The notes beneath the pieces were generated by a model. The model saw only the letters and a list, made by a program, of their open reading frames with translations. It did no database searches and was not told the origin of the DNA. From positions 25,609-89,608 of the forward strand of contig NZ_JAHEWN010000016.1 of assembly GCF_018598555.1 (NCBI RefSeq): 64,000 nucleotides of DNA. Reading direction: 5' to 3'. Of the stretch, positions 8,180 through 16,331 are shown piece by piece. Position 1 is the stretch's first letter. Every line of letters starts with the position of its first letter. The position numbers and the translations under genes are program-made. The DNA is from Curtobacterium aurantiacum. GTDB lineage: Bacteria > Actinomycetota > Actinomycetes > Actinomycetales > Microbacteriaceae.

Positions 8180-9988
8180 ATGAGCACGGACACCACCCCC
8201 ACCACTGAGACCCTCGACGACGGGCCCGTGGTGACGTTCGCCGATCTCGGCCTGAGCGACGCTGTGCTCAAGGCCGTCAAGGACATCGGCTACGAGACCC
8301 CTTCCGCCATCCAGGAAGCCACCATCCCCACGCTCCTCGCCGGGCGCGACGTCGTCGGCCTGGCGCAGACCGGAACCGGCAAGACCGCGGCCTTCGCGCT
8401 GCCGATCCTGTCCCGCATGGAGTCCGGCAGCAAGAAGCCGCAGGCGCTCGTGCTGTCCCCGACGCGCGAGCTCGCCCTGCAGGTGTGCGAGGCGTTCGAG
8501 CAGTTCGCGTCGCACATGAAGAACGTCCACGTCCTGCCGGTCTACGGCGGCCAGGCGTACGGCGTGCAGCTCTCCGCCCTGCGCCGCGGCGTCGACGTCA
8601 TCGTCGGCACCCCCGGTCGCATCATGGACCACCTGGCGAAGGGCACGCTCGACCTGTCCGAGCTGAAGTACCTGGTCCTCGACGAGGCCGACGAGATGCT
8701 CAAGATGGGCTTCGCCGAAGACGTCGAGACGATCCTCGCCGACACCCCCGACGACAAGCAGGTCGCGCTGTTCTCGGCGACCATGCCCGCGCAGATCCGC
8801 CGCATCTCGCAGCAGTACCTGACCGACCCGGCCGAGATCACCGTCAAGACCAAGACGAAGACCGCCGCGAACATCACGCAGCGCTACCTGATGGTCTCGT
8901 ACCCGCAGAAGGTCGACGCGCTCACCCGCATCCTCGAGGTCGAGGACTTCGAGGGCATGATCATCTTCGTCCGCACCAAGAGCGAGACCGAGACCCTGGC
9001 CGAGAAGCTCCGCGCCCGCGGGTACGCCGCCGCCGCGATCAGCGGTGACGTCGCCCAGGCCCAGCGCGAGCGCACGGTCAACCAGCTGAAGTCGGGCAAG
9101 CTCGACATCCTGGTCGCCACCGACGTCGCCGCCCGTGGCCTCGACGTCGACCGCATCACGCACGTCGTGAACTTCGACATCCCGGTCGACATCGAGTCCT
9201 ACGTGCACCGCATCGGCCGCACCGGTCGCGCCGGCCGCTCGGGTGACTCGATCAGCTTCGTCACCCCGCGCGAGCGTCGCCTGCTGTCGGCGATCGAGCG
9301 CCACACCAAGCAGCCGCTCACGCAGATGCAGCTGCCGACCATCGACGACGTCAACGAGACGCGCCTGACCCGCTTCGACGACGCCATCACCGCGGCGCTC
9401 GAGGACCAGGGCCGGATCGCGGCCTTCCGCGACGTCATCGCGCACTACGTCGAGCACCACGACGTCCCCTCGGACGACGTCGCCGCTGCCCTGGCCGTCG
9501 TGGCGCAGGGTGACTCGCCGCTGCTCCTCACCGCAGCCGACGACGCCCTCCGCAGCCAGATGGAGCGCGACGCCCGCCGCAGCGAGCGCGACGAGCGTGG
9601 TGCCCGCGACGACCGTGGCGGCCGCAACGACCGCGGCGACCGTGGTGGCGACCGCGACCGTGGTGACCGCGGCGACCGTGGCCCGCGCCGTTCGCAGCCG
9701 ATGTCCCCGTACCGCATCGAGGTCGGCCGTCGTCACCGCGTCGAGCCGCGCCAGATCGTCGGTGCCCTGGCCAACGAAGGTGGCCTGCGCCGCGACGACT
9801 TCGGTGCGATCCAGATCCGTCCGGACTTCTCGATCGTCGAACTGCCGGCCGACATGGACCCCGGTGTGCTCGACCGCCTGACCGACACCCGGATCAGCGG
9901 CAAGCTCATCGAGATCCGTGCGGACCGCCGCGGCGGCGGCCGCCGTGACGACCGCGACGACCGTCCGGAGCGCAAGCCGCGCTACTGA
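8180..9988 (+). CDS. DEAD-box ATP-dependent RNA helicase (DeaD/CsdA-like)
   Basis: This 602-residue RNA helicase shows the complete motif set: Q motif (GYETPSAIQEATIP), AQTGTGKT, PTRELA, TPGR, DEAD, SAT, TDVAARGLDV and HRIGRTGRAG. A Gly/Arg/Asp-rich linker of repeated RGD/RGDRG units (about residues 467-515) follows. A C-terminal DbpA-type RNA-binding domain contains YRIEVGRRHRVEPRQIVGAL and IVELPADMDPGVLDRL. It is expected to remodel structured RNA in ribosome assembly and mRNA decay, especially in the cold. It is monocistronic, with hairpin elements on both sides. Confidence 0.93.
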   Translation: MSTDTTPTTETLDDGPVVTFADLGLSDAVLKAVKDIGYETPSAIQEATIPTLLAGRDVVGLAQTGTGKTAAFALPILSRMESGSKKPQALVLSPTRELALQVCEAFEQFASHMKNVHVLPVYGGQAYGVQLSALRRGVDVIVGTPGRIMDHLAKGTLDLSELKYLVLDEADEMLKMGFAEDVETILADTPDDKQVALFSATMPAQIRRISQQYLTDPAEITVKTKTKTAANITQRYLMVSYPQKVDALTRILEVEDFEGMIIFVRTKSETETLAEKLRARGYAAAAISGDVAQAQRERTVNQLKSGKLDILVATDVAARGLDVDRITHVVNFDIPVDIESYVHRIGRTGRAGRSGDSISFVTPRERRLLSAIERHTKQPLTQMQLPTIDDVNETRLTRFDDAITAALEDQGRIAAFRDVIAHYVEHHDVPSDDVAAALAVVAQGDSPLLLTAADDALRSQMERDARRSERDERGARDDRGGRNDRGDRGGDRDRGDRGDRGPRRSQPMSPYRIEVGRRHRVEPRQIVGALANEGGLRRDDFGAIQIRPDFSIVELPADMDPGVLDRLTDTRISGKLIEIRADRRGGGRRDDRDDRPERKPRY

Positions 9989-10020
9989 GACGCGCCGCGT
10001 CCGAGACGCGACCCCCTTCT

Positions 10021-10060
10021 GACGGGAGGCCCGGTGCCAGCTGGCACCGGGCCTCCCGTC
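10021..10060. repeat. dispersed palindromic element, copy D (perfect 40-bp palindrome)
   Basis: GACGGGAGGCCCGGTGCCAG is followed directly by its exact complement, with no loop. It lies 33 bp downstream of the helicase stop and is a candidate terminator. Confidence 0.85.
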
Positions 10061-10090
10061 CGTCGTCTGCCCGGGTCCAGAACCCGCGAG

Positions 10091-10170
10091 ACGCCGTCGT
10101 GTCGGTTCCGCGCCGCCGAGACGGCGAGACGCCGCTGAGTTCGGCGGCGTCTCGCCGAACACGACGGCGT
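10091..10170. repeat. nested-hairpin element, copy 2
   Basis: Outer arms ACGCCGTCGTGT/ACACGACGGCGT (10091-10102, 10159-10170) enclose 14-bp inner arms (10122-10135, 10144-10157) that contain GCGAGACGCCGC and its complement. The outer sequence matches the element at 4353, while the inner arms differ but remain paired. Confidence 0.75.
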
Positions 10171-10307
10171 GTGCGGGACTGCCCTGCGGCATCTTGCGGT
10201 GCGGGGAACCGCACATCCCGCCCGCAGTCGTTCCCCTGGCGTCCGCACGGTGCTGTGATACCGGGAGCCGTGACGCAGGAAGCCGCGGAGAAGGCAGGGG
10301 AACCATC

Positions 10308-11645
10308 GTGTACCGAGCACTGATCACCGCGGTCGCCGCCGCGGCGCTCGTCTTCGGAGGTGCGGTGCCGGCGACGGCGCACACCTCCTGGTCGTCGGTG
10401 CCGGGAGCACCGACCGCCGTCCGTGTCACCGGCGACGCGGACAGTGCCACGCTGACGTGGCGCGGGCCGAAGCACGGTGCCAAGGTGACCGGCTGGAAGG
10501 TCGCCGTCGCCGCCGTCGCGAACCGGCACCACCGCCAGGTCGACCGACTCCACCCGCGCGCCCGCTCCGACCGCTTCGACGAGCTCTCGCCCGCGACCAC
10601 GTACCGGTTCTCCGTCCGTGCCGTCGGCCACCGGGGGACCGGTCGCACGATCACGCTGCGCTGGACGGCACCACCCGCCCCGGAGCCGGAGACGACGCAG
10701 TCGCTGTTCGGACTCGACGACAACGGTGCCGTCGTGCGGTTCGCGGACTCCGGCAGTGGCGCGAAGGCCGTCGTCGCGACGGACGGCGAGGGCTTCGCCG
10801 CGAACGCCGACGGTGACGTGTTCACCCCGTCCGCGGACGGCACCGAGATCCTGCTGCACCCGGCAGACGGTGGCGGGATCTCGATCATCGCGTCCGGGCT
10901 GCACCTGACCCCGGACCTGCGCTCCGACGTCGCCGGCAACCTGTACTGGACGGACTCGGTGACCGGCGCGGTGCAGCAGTTGCCGGTCGGCACCTCGACC
11001 CAGAAGACCGTGCTCGACCTGGGCGGTGTCGCGACCGGCAGCGATCGGCGCTTCTGGACCGTCACCCCGGACGGCAAGGTCGTCGTGCTCGGCGGAACCG
11101 TCAGCCAGCCGTACGTCAAGGGCACCGGCATCGCACCCCGCACGTTCATCGGCCCGGGCGGCTCGACCGTCGGCTACCCCGCCGGCGTGCTCGCCGACTC
11201 GCACGGCAACGTCTACGTCGACATCCGATCGACCGGTGGCGCCGGGTCGTGGGTCTGGTACCAGCTCAAGCCCGGGGCGACCCAACTGACGCAGATCGAA
11301 CCGCGGTACGCGTTCGAGTACGCCGCCGCGAACGCGGACGGCTTCTCGCTCCTGCAGTCGGCGGAGTTCTGCCCCGCCCCGTCGGAGTACCGGCCGGCCG
11401 GGTGCAAGATCGACCGCGGCATCCCGGACAAGCTCGTGGTGGGCGGCGGCGGGACGTCGACCGTGCCGGTGACCGGGCTGACCGCCGGGTCGCGTGGCGA
11501 GCACCTGGGTGCCGCCTCTGCCGACGGGGACGTGTTCGTCTCCATCGACAGCGGCCCCTCGGTCGGACTGTGGAAGGTCCCCGCCGCGGGTGGAGCTGCC
11601 CAGCAGCTCGACGCGGCGCAGTACTCGAGGCTGCTGGTGATCTGA
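10308..11645 (+). CDS. secreted fibronectin type III and propeller-like protein
   Basis: This 445-residue exported protein begins with a signal peptide (ALITAVAAAALVFGGAVPATA, cleavage after about residue 24). A fibronectin type III domain follows (about 30-122, PGAPTAVRVTGDADSATLTW and LSPATTYRFSVRAV). The rest is made of repeated GNLYW/GNVYV/GDVFV-type blades that suggest an NHL-like or similar beta-propeller. Two Cys in FCPAPSEYRPAGC may form a disulfide. The GTG start has AGGGG upstream. It is likely a wall-associated or extracellular binding protein. No enzymatic motif was seen. Confidence 0.75.
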   Translation: MYRALITAVAAAALVFGGAVPATAHTSWSSVPGAPTAVRVTGDADSATLTWRGPKHGAKVTGWKVAVAAVANRHHRQVDRLHPRARSDRFDELSPATTYRFSVRAVGHRGTGRTITLRWTAPPAPEPETTQSLFGLDDNGAVVRFADSGSGAKAVVATDGEGFAANADGDVFTPSADGTEILLHPADGGGISIIASGLHLTPDLRSDVAGNLYWTDSVTGAVQQLPVGTSTQKTVLDLGGVATGSDRRFWTVTPDGKVVVLGGTVSQPYVKGTGIAPRTFIGPGGSTVGYPAGVLADSHGNVYVDIRSTGGAGSWVWYQLKPGATQLTQIEPRYAFEYAAANADGFSLLQSAEFCPAPSEYRPAGCKIDRGIPDKLVVGGGGTSTVPVTGLTAGSRGEHLGAASADGDVFVSIDSGPSVGLWKVPAAGGAAQQLDAAQYSRLLVI

Positions 11646-11659
11646 CCGGCGGTGCGAGG

Positions 11660-11703
11660 CGGAAGGGGGACAGGGCGCAACGGCGCGTCCTGTCCCCCTT
11701 CCG
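11660..11703. terminator. hairpin terminator
   Basis: 15-bp arms CGGAAGGGGGACAGG and complement, plus an inner GCGC-aacg-GCGC stem, follow the FN3 gene by 14 bp. It is followed by T-poor GC-rich repeats (tgtgcggcggcggg, twice) up to the convergent epimerase gene. Confidence 0.75.
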
Positions 11704-11793
11704 TGTGCGGCGGCGGGCGGTCGGCCGCCGCCGGCTCTGCGCTCGAGGCGCCGCCGCTGTGCGGCGGCGGGTGGCTGTGGTGGGAGCGGTGGT

Positions 11794-12732
11794 TCAGGCG
11801 CCGGTCGCCGTGCGGCGGCACACCTCGTCCCACGGCGTCGGTTCGATGCCGAAGTGCGCCCGGGTCTCCGAGTCGTCCACGACGTACGGCGCGGTCCACT
11901 GGTAGGTCAGGTCGGCCAGTTCGCGGAGCATCGGCGACACGAGCCCGCCGACCCGGAACAGGGCCGCGGGCATCCGCCGCACCGGCACCGCGGGCTTCCC
12001 CGCCGCGGCGAGCACGTCGGTGAGCGCCTGCCGCTGCGTCCGCGGCGCGTTGCTCGGCACGATCCACGTGCGGCCGTGCGCGCCCTCGTCCTCCGCGGCG
12101 GCGACCAGCGTCCGGGCGACGTCGAGTACGTCCGTGAAGGTGTGCGGCAGGTCGGTCCGGCCGAGCATCGCCACCGCCCGCCCCTGCAGCGCCGCCGGGA
12201 GCACGCGCGTCACGTGCCCGTTGGCGCCGATCCCGGGGCCGACGTAGTCCGAGCCGCGCACTTCGACGGTCCGGATCCGACCGGCGTCGTGCGCGGCGAG
12301 AGCATCGGCCCACAGGGTGGCCCGGAGCACGCCCTTGTGGTCGGTCGCGGCGTCCGGCAGGCCGGCGTGGACGGGGCCGTCGACCGGGCCGTAGGGGTAC
12401 AGGTTGCCGGTGATGGCGGAGACCGCTCCGGTGCGTTCGGCCGCGGTGAGCAGGGCGGCGGCGAGCGGGGGCCAGGTGTGTTCCCACTGCGTGTAGTCGC
12501 CGGGGTTCGCGCAGTTGTACAGGACGGCCGCGCCCTCGGCGGCGCGGGTGAGGGCATCGGCGTCGGAGGCGTCGAGTGCAAGGTGCTCGACGCCGGCGAC
12601 GCCCGTGGTGCGACCGGAGCGGGAGACGACGGTGACGCGGTCGCGTTGGTCGCTTCGTCCGCTCCGCTCGGCGAGCAGTGCGGCGACGTGCCGGCCGACG
12701 GGGCCGGCGCCGATGACGAGGTGGTGGGACAT
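11794..12732 (-). CDS. NAD(P)-dependent epimerase/dehydratase (extended SDR-like)
   Basis: This 312-residue Rossmann protein has an N-terminal VIGAGPVGRHVAALL cofactor motif and ITGNLYPYGP in the region where extended SDRs carry the catalytic YxxxK. The YxxxK itself is not intact, since the sequence is Y-P-Y-G-P. It therefore belongs with atypical, NmrA-like SDRs. AGGA-type sequence precedes the ATG. It is divergent from the TetR gene at 12857 across two operator-like sites, so TetR control is likely. The substrate is unknown. Confidence 0.8.
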   Translation of the reverse strand: MSHHLVIGAGPVGRHVAALLAERSGRSDQRDRVTVVSRSGRTTGVAGVEHLALDASDADALTRAAEGAAVLYNCANPGDYTQWEHTWPPLAAALLTAAERTGAVSAITGNLYPYGPVDGPVHAGLPDAATDHKGVLRATLWADALAAHDAGRIRTVEVRGSDYVGPGIGANGHVTRVLPAALQGRAVAMLGRTDLPHTFTDVLDVARTLVAAAEDEGAHGRTWIVPSNAPRTQRQALTDVLAAAGKPAVPVRRMPAALFRVGGLVSPMLRELADLTYQWTAPYVVDDSETRAHFGIEPTPWDEVCRRTATGA

Positions 12733-12755
12733 GCTTCCTGCTTCCTGGTCGGCAC

Positions 12756-12820
12756 GAGAGCAGTGCTCTCGGAAGTGAGCATGACGATTCGACCGACGGA
12801 AAGCAAGAGCAGTGATCTCT
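12756..12820. promoter_or_regulatory. two TetR operator-like sites
   Basis: Site 1 is GAGAGCA-G-TGCTCTC (12756-12770), a perfect inverted repeat. Site 2 is AGAGCAGTGATCTCT (12806-12820) with nearly the same half sites. Centres are 50 bp apart, in the gap between divergent epimerase and TetR genes. Confidence 0.6.
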
Positions 12821-12844
12821 TTTGTGTGCGCTGCTCTCCCGTGT

Positions 12845-12850
12845 CAGGAT
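12845..12850 (+). promoter_or_regulatory. -10-like hexamer CAGGAT for a leaderless mRNA
   Basis: CAGGAT ends 6 nt before the TetR ATG at 12857, the same spacing as at glmU. Confidence 0.35.
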
Positions 12851-12856
12851 CGACGG

Positions 12857-13660
12857 ATGGCACCCACCGCCCGAGAACTCGCCCGGCAGGCGGTCACCGC
12901 GGACATCCTGGCCGCGGCACGCACCCGACTGACCGACGAGGGCCCGGCCGCGCTCAGCCTGCGCGCCGTCGCCCGCGACGTCGGGCTGGTCTCGTCCGCC
13001 GTGTACCGGTACTTCCCGAGCCGTGACGACCTGCTGACCGCCCTGCTCATCACCGACTACGACGAGCTCGGCGCCGCGGTCGAGGCCGCCGACGCCGCTG
13101 CGGGGCCGGACGCCGGTGCGCGCTGGGTCGCGATGTGCCGCGCGATCCGAGGCTGGTCGGTCGCCCACCCGGGGGACTTCGCCCTGCTGTTCGGCTCGCC
13201 CGTCCCGGGGTACGCGGCGCCGAGGGAGACCGTGGTGCCGGCAACACGGACGACGCTCGCGTTGGTGCGCGTCGTCGCGGACGCGGTCGGGTCCGGTGCG
13301 TCTGGTGCGTCTGGTGCGTCTGGTGCGTCTGGTGCGTCCGGTGCTCCCGGTGCTCCCGGTGCGTCCGGTGCTCCCGCCCCGGTGACCGCCGGGAGGCCCG
13401 GATCACCCGCCGCGCCCACGTCGGCACCCGGGGCGGCCGGCCCGGCTGTCGCGGACGCGGTCGCCACCCTGCGGTCGTTCGGCGTCACGCTGCCCGACGA
13501 GGTCCTGGTCCGCACCCTGATGGCGTGGACGACGGTGTTCGGGACGATCTCGTTCGAGCTCTTCGGACACTTCGTGGGATCCGTGTCCGACCCGGCCGCC
13601 TACTTCGACCAGGTCATCGTGCGCCTGGCGGATGACCTGGGGTTCACCGCCACGTTCTGA
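12857..13660 (+). CDS. TetR-family regulator with an internal Ser-Gly-Ala linker
   Basis: This 267-residue TetR protein has a helix-turn-helix around LRAVARDVGLVSSAVYRYF (about residues 37-55) and a C-terminal WHG-type domain (TetR_C_33-like: ARWVAMCRAIRGWSVAHPGDFALLFG). About 50 residues of GAS/GAP repeats (about 145-195) split the C-terminal domain. They come from 9-bp DNA repeats (about 13300-13360) plus a GGGAGGCCCGG half-element. It is divergent from the epimerase gene. Typical members are about 200-220 residues, so the linker is an expansion. Confidence 0.85.
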   Translation: MAPTARELARQAVTADILAAARTRLTDEGPAALSLRAVARDVGLVSSAVYRYFPSRDDLLTALLITDYDELGAAVEAADAAAGPDAGARWVAMCRAIRGWSVAHPGDFALLFGSPVPGYAAPRETVVPATRTTLALVRVVADAVGSGASGASGASGASGASGAPGAPGASGAPAPVTAGRPGSPAAPTSAPGAAGPAVADAVATLRSFGVTLPDEVLVRTLMAWTTVFGTISFELFGHFVGSVSDPAAYFDQVIVRLADDLGFTATF

Positions 13661-13824
13661 CACGGGTGCTGTCCCCAGATCGGGTGCGCAGCCTGACAGA
13701 GCCCCCGCCGGTGCGGTAGACAGGTCGTCACGCCCAGGTCGCGCCCGATGACCGACGGCGGACGACCGGCACGGTGGCCCCCGGGTCAGCTGCCGGACGG
13801 AACCACACACGGGCGGACGGTGCG

Positions 13825-13884
13825 GTACGGGGACCGTACGGATCAGGAGGCATGCTTGCGACGCAGCACGTGCGGTGACGTCAC
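13825..13884. promoter_or_regulatory. three short palindromes upstream of the polysaccharide operon
   Basis: GTACGG-gga-CCGTAC (13825-13839), GCACGTGC (13866-13873) and GTGACGTCAC (13875-13884) are perfect inverted repeats in the 239-bp gap before the GTG at 13900. They may be operators. No convincing promoter could be placed. Confidence 0.35.
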
Positions 13885-13899
13885 GGACCGGGCGACCCG

Positions 13900-15924
13900 G
13901 TGACCGCGCTCGACGTCAGCCGACAGGACCGCCGCCGCCTCACCACCGGCACCGCCCGTCGTCGCCTGGTCACCGTGCGGACGGTGGCGCTCCTCGCGTC
14001 CCTCGCCGGCGTGAACTACATCGTGTGGCGCTGGGCGGCCTCGGTGAACTGGCACTCGTGGTGGATCGCGATCCCGCTGATCCTGGCCGAGACCTACAGC
14101 GTCATCGACTCGCTCCTCTTCGCCCTCGGGGCATGGCGGCTCCGGGAGCGCGGCGAACCCCCGGCGAAACCGTCCACCGACGTCACCGTCGACGTCTTCA
14201 TCACGACCTACAACGAGCCGATCGACCTGGTCGAGCGCACGGCCCGCGCGGCGAAGGCGATCACGCACCCGCACACCACCTGGATCCTCGACGACGGCAA
14301 CCGCCCCGAGATGCGCGCGGCGGCCGAGGCGCTCGGCATCGGCGTCATCACCCGCGGTGCCGACTGGGTCGACCGCCCCAGACACGCCAAGGCCGGCAAC
14401 CTCAACAACGCCCTGCTCGCGACCCAGGGTGAGTTCCTGCTCATCCTCGACGCCGACCAGGTGCCGGACCCGGCGATCCTCGACCGCACGCTCGGCTACT
14501 TCAAGGACCCGCAGATGGCGCTCGTGCAGACGCCGCAGTGGTTCGAGAACGTGCCGGAGGACGACCCCCTCGGCAGCCAGGCGCCGCTGTTCTACGGACC
14601 GATCCAGCAGTCGAAGGACGGCTGGAACGCCGCGTTCTTCTGCGGGTCCAACGCGATCCTCCGGCGCGAAGCCCTCATGCAGCTCGGCATCTCCCGCTAC
14701 GTGGCCGAGGTCGAGGCGTCCGTGCAGCGCACCCTGTCGACGTCGCGCAAGCTCCTCGCCCGCTCCCGCGAGACCGAGACCGACCCGCGCGTGCTCGCCG
14801 CCCTCGACGACGCCGAGGCCGTGGTGGACCAGGCGCGCGAGCAGGTGCGCGCCGGTGAGCCGCTCGGCGACGTGACGTACGCGTTCCAGCGGGGGATCGA
14901 CGCCATCGCGTTCCGGTTCGCGGCCGCCGACCTCGAGTCGGTGCGCAACGACCTGCAGGAGCTCGCGGCGATGTCCACCGACGCGAACACGTTCGCCGGC
15001 CTCGACGACGCCGCCCTCGACGTGCTCGGTCGGCGTGAGGCGTCGCCCGTCGCGGCCATCGAGTCGATCGCCGTGCTCGCCCGTGCGCTCGACGTCAACC
15101 GTGACGACGAGGCGCAGCCGATCATGCCGCTGGCGACGATCTCGGTGACCGAGGACATGGCCACCGCGATGCGCCTGCACGGCCTCGGCTGGAAGTCGGC
15201 GTACCACGACGAGATCCTGGCGAAGGGCCTGGCCCCCGAGGACCTGCCGACGATGCTCGTCCAGCGACTCCGCTGGGCGCAGGGCACCATGCAGGTGTTC
15301 TTCCGCGAGAACCCCCTGGTGCAGAAGGGGCTCTCGTGGGGGCAGCGGCTCATGTACTTCTCGACGATGTGGAGCTACCTGTCCGGGTTCGCCGCGATCG
15401 TCTACATCGCCGCACCCGTGCTCTGCTTGTCGTTCGGAGTGGTCCCCGTGCAGGCCTACAGCGTCGACTTCTTCGCCCGACTCATCCCGTTCCTGGTGTT
15501 CAACCAGCTGCTGTTCTGGGTGGTGGCCGCCGGCAGACCGACCTGGCGCGGGCAGCAGTACTCGCTCGCCCTGTTCCCGGTCTGGATCGAGTCGGTGACC
15601 AGCGCGTTCGAGAACGTCTTCCGGGGCAAGCCGCTCGGGTTCCGTGTCACCCCGAAGGTCCGCGACGCGACCGAGCAGAAGCCGCGGTGGGACCTCGTCA
15701 AGCCGCAGCTCTACGCGATGGGCGCCCTGGTCGCCGCCCTGGTCATGATCGGCATCCGCTACCTGACCGGGCAGGCCGAGGGGATCGCGCCGCTCGTGAA
15801 CACCGCGTGGGTCATCTTCGACCTGTTCATCTTCAGCATCGTGATCCGGGCCGTCCTGTACCGCGGTCCGGCCACCCCAGCCCAGTCCGAACACGAGTCG
15901 AGCACCGCCGGAGGACCCCTGTGA
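13900..15924 (+). CDS. cellulose-synthase-like processive GT2 glycosyltransferase
   Basis: This 674-residue membrane glycosyltransferase resembles BcsA. Two N-terminal membrane segments come first, then the catalytic domain with DDG (Asp131-132), DAD (Asp184, Asp186), FFCGS (Cys248), TED (Glu418-Asp419) and QRLRW (455-459). At least four C-terminal membrane segments follow. There is no PilZ domain, so no direct c-di-GMP switch. About 145 extra residues, with a coiled-coil-like stretch, separate FFCGS from TED. The GTG start is the first usable codon after an upstream stop. The gene overlaps the next gene by GTGA. The product polymer is unknown. Confidence 0.88.
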   Translation: MTALDVSRQDRRRLTTGTARRRLVTVRTVALLASLAGVNYIVWRWAASVNWHSWWIAIPLILAETYSVIDSLLFALGAWRLRERGEPPAKPSTDVTVDVFITTYNEPIDLVERTARAAKAITHPHTTWILDDGNRPEMRAAAEALGIGVITRGADWVDRPRHAKAGNLNNALLATQGEFLLILDADQVPDPAILDRTLGYFKDPQMALVQTPQWFENVPEDDPLGSQAPLFYGPIQQSKDGWNAAFFCGSNAILRREALMQLGISRYVAEVEASVQRTLSTSRKLLARSRETETDPRVLAALDDAEAVVDQAREQVRAGEPLGDVTYAFQRGIDAIAFRFAAADLESVRNDLQELAAMSTDANTFAGLDDAALDVLGRREASPVAAIESIAVLARALDVNRDDEAQPIMPLATISVTEDMATAMRLHGLGWKSAYHDEILAKGLAPEDLPTMLVQRLRWAQGTMQVFFRENPLVQKGLSWGQRLMYFSTMWSYLSGFAAIVYIAAPVLCLSFGVVPVQAYSVDFFARLIPFLVFNQLLFWVVAAGRPTWRGQQYSLALFPVWIESVTSAFENVFRGKPLGFRVTPKVRDATEQKPRWDLVKPQLYAMGALVAALVMIGIRYLTGQAEGIAPLVNTAWVIFDLFIFSIVIRAVLYRGPATPAQSEHESSTAGGPL

Positions 15925-16331
15925 GCACCGAGACCACGTTCGAGGTGGCCGCGACGCCCGACTCCCTCGACGAGGTGCAGGACCGCTTCGCCGCGTGGTG
16001 GGACGGCCTCGGCATCGACGACGTGCGGCTCCGCTTCGCGCTGGAGACCGCGCTCGCCGAGGTGGCCGCGAACATCGTCGAGCACACCGTCCGCGCCGAC
16101 CGGGGGACCGGCCGTCGCTACAGCGTGCACCTCGAGGCGACCGAGCAGGCCCTGACGGCGGTGCTCACCGACAACGGCATGCCCGTCGACATCGACCTGA
16201 GTGCGGTGACCATGGCCGACGTGGAGCAGGAGAGCGGGCGCGGCCTCGCACTCGCCATCGCCGCGCTCGATCGGCTCGAGCACCGACACGAGTCCGGCCA
16301 CAACGTCTGGATCCTTGCGTGCGACCGGTGA
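15921..16331 (+). CDS. RsbW-like ATP-binding (HATPase_c_2) regulatory protein
   Basis: This 136-residue GHKL ATPase of the anti-sigma factor/serine kinase type has an N-box (ALETALAEVAANIVEH, about 40-55), a G1 box reduced to LTDNGMPVD, and a C-terminal ESGRGLALAIAALD. Such proteins usually phosphorylate or bind anti-sigma antagonists. Here it is translationally coupled (GTGA overlaps) between a polysaccharide synthase and a secreted acyltransferase, with no sigma factor or STAS partner beside it. GGAGGA precedes the GTG start. It may control synthase activity, which is an inference from position only. Confidence 0.8.
   Translation: MSTETTFEVAATPDSLDEVQDRFAAWWDGLGIDDVRLRFALETALAEVAANIVEHTVRADRGTGRRYSVHLEATEQALTAVLTDNGMPVDIDLSAVTMADVEQESGRGLALAIAALDRLEHRHESGHNVWILACDR

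Larger units (their letters stand above)
9989..10307. other. 319-bp intergenic region
   Basis: It holds palindrome copy D, nested-hairpin copy 2, and near its right end a GTGCGG-ggaa-CCGCAC hairpin and a possible extended -10 (TGTGATACC, about 10254-10262) for the gene at 10308. I see no ORF worth calling. Confidence 0.6.

Noticed and set aside
7528..8286. N-terminal extension of the efflux pump to 8286
   Set aside because: It would run through the MarR gene and the operator. The ATG at 7527 with AAGGAG upstream starts the protein in the right place.
11704..11793. Possible small ORF or RNA in the GC-rich repeats after the FN3 gene
   Set aside because: The region is simple GGCGGCGGG-type sequence between convergent genes with no start signal or codon bias.
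13843..15894. 683-codon minus-strand ORF opposite the GT2 gene
   Set aside because: It is a mirror frame of a clearly conserved GT2. The product is compositionally abnormal (Arg/Glu/Asp/His/Val).
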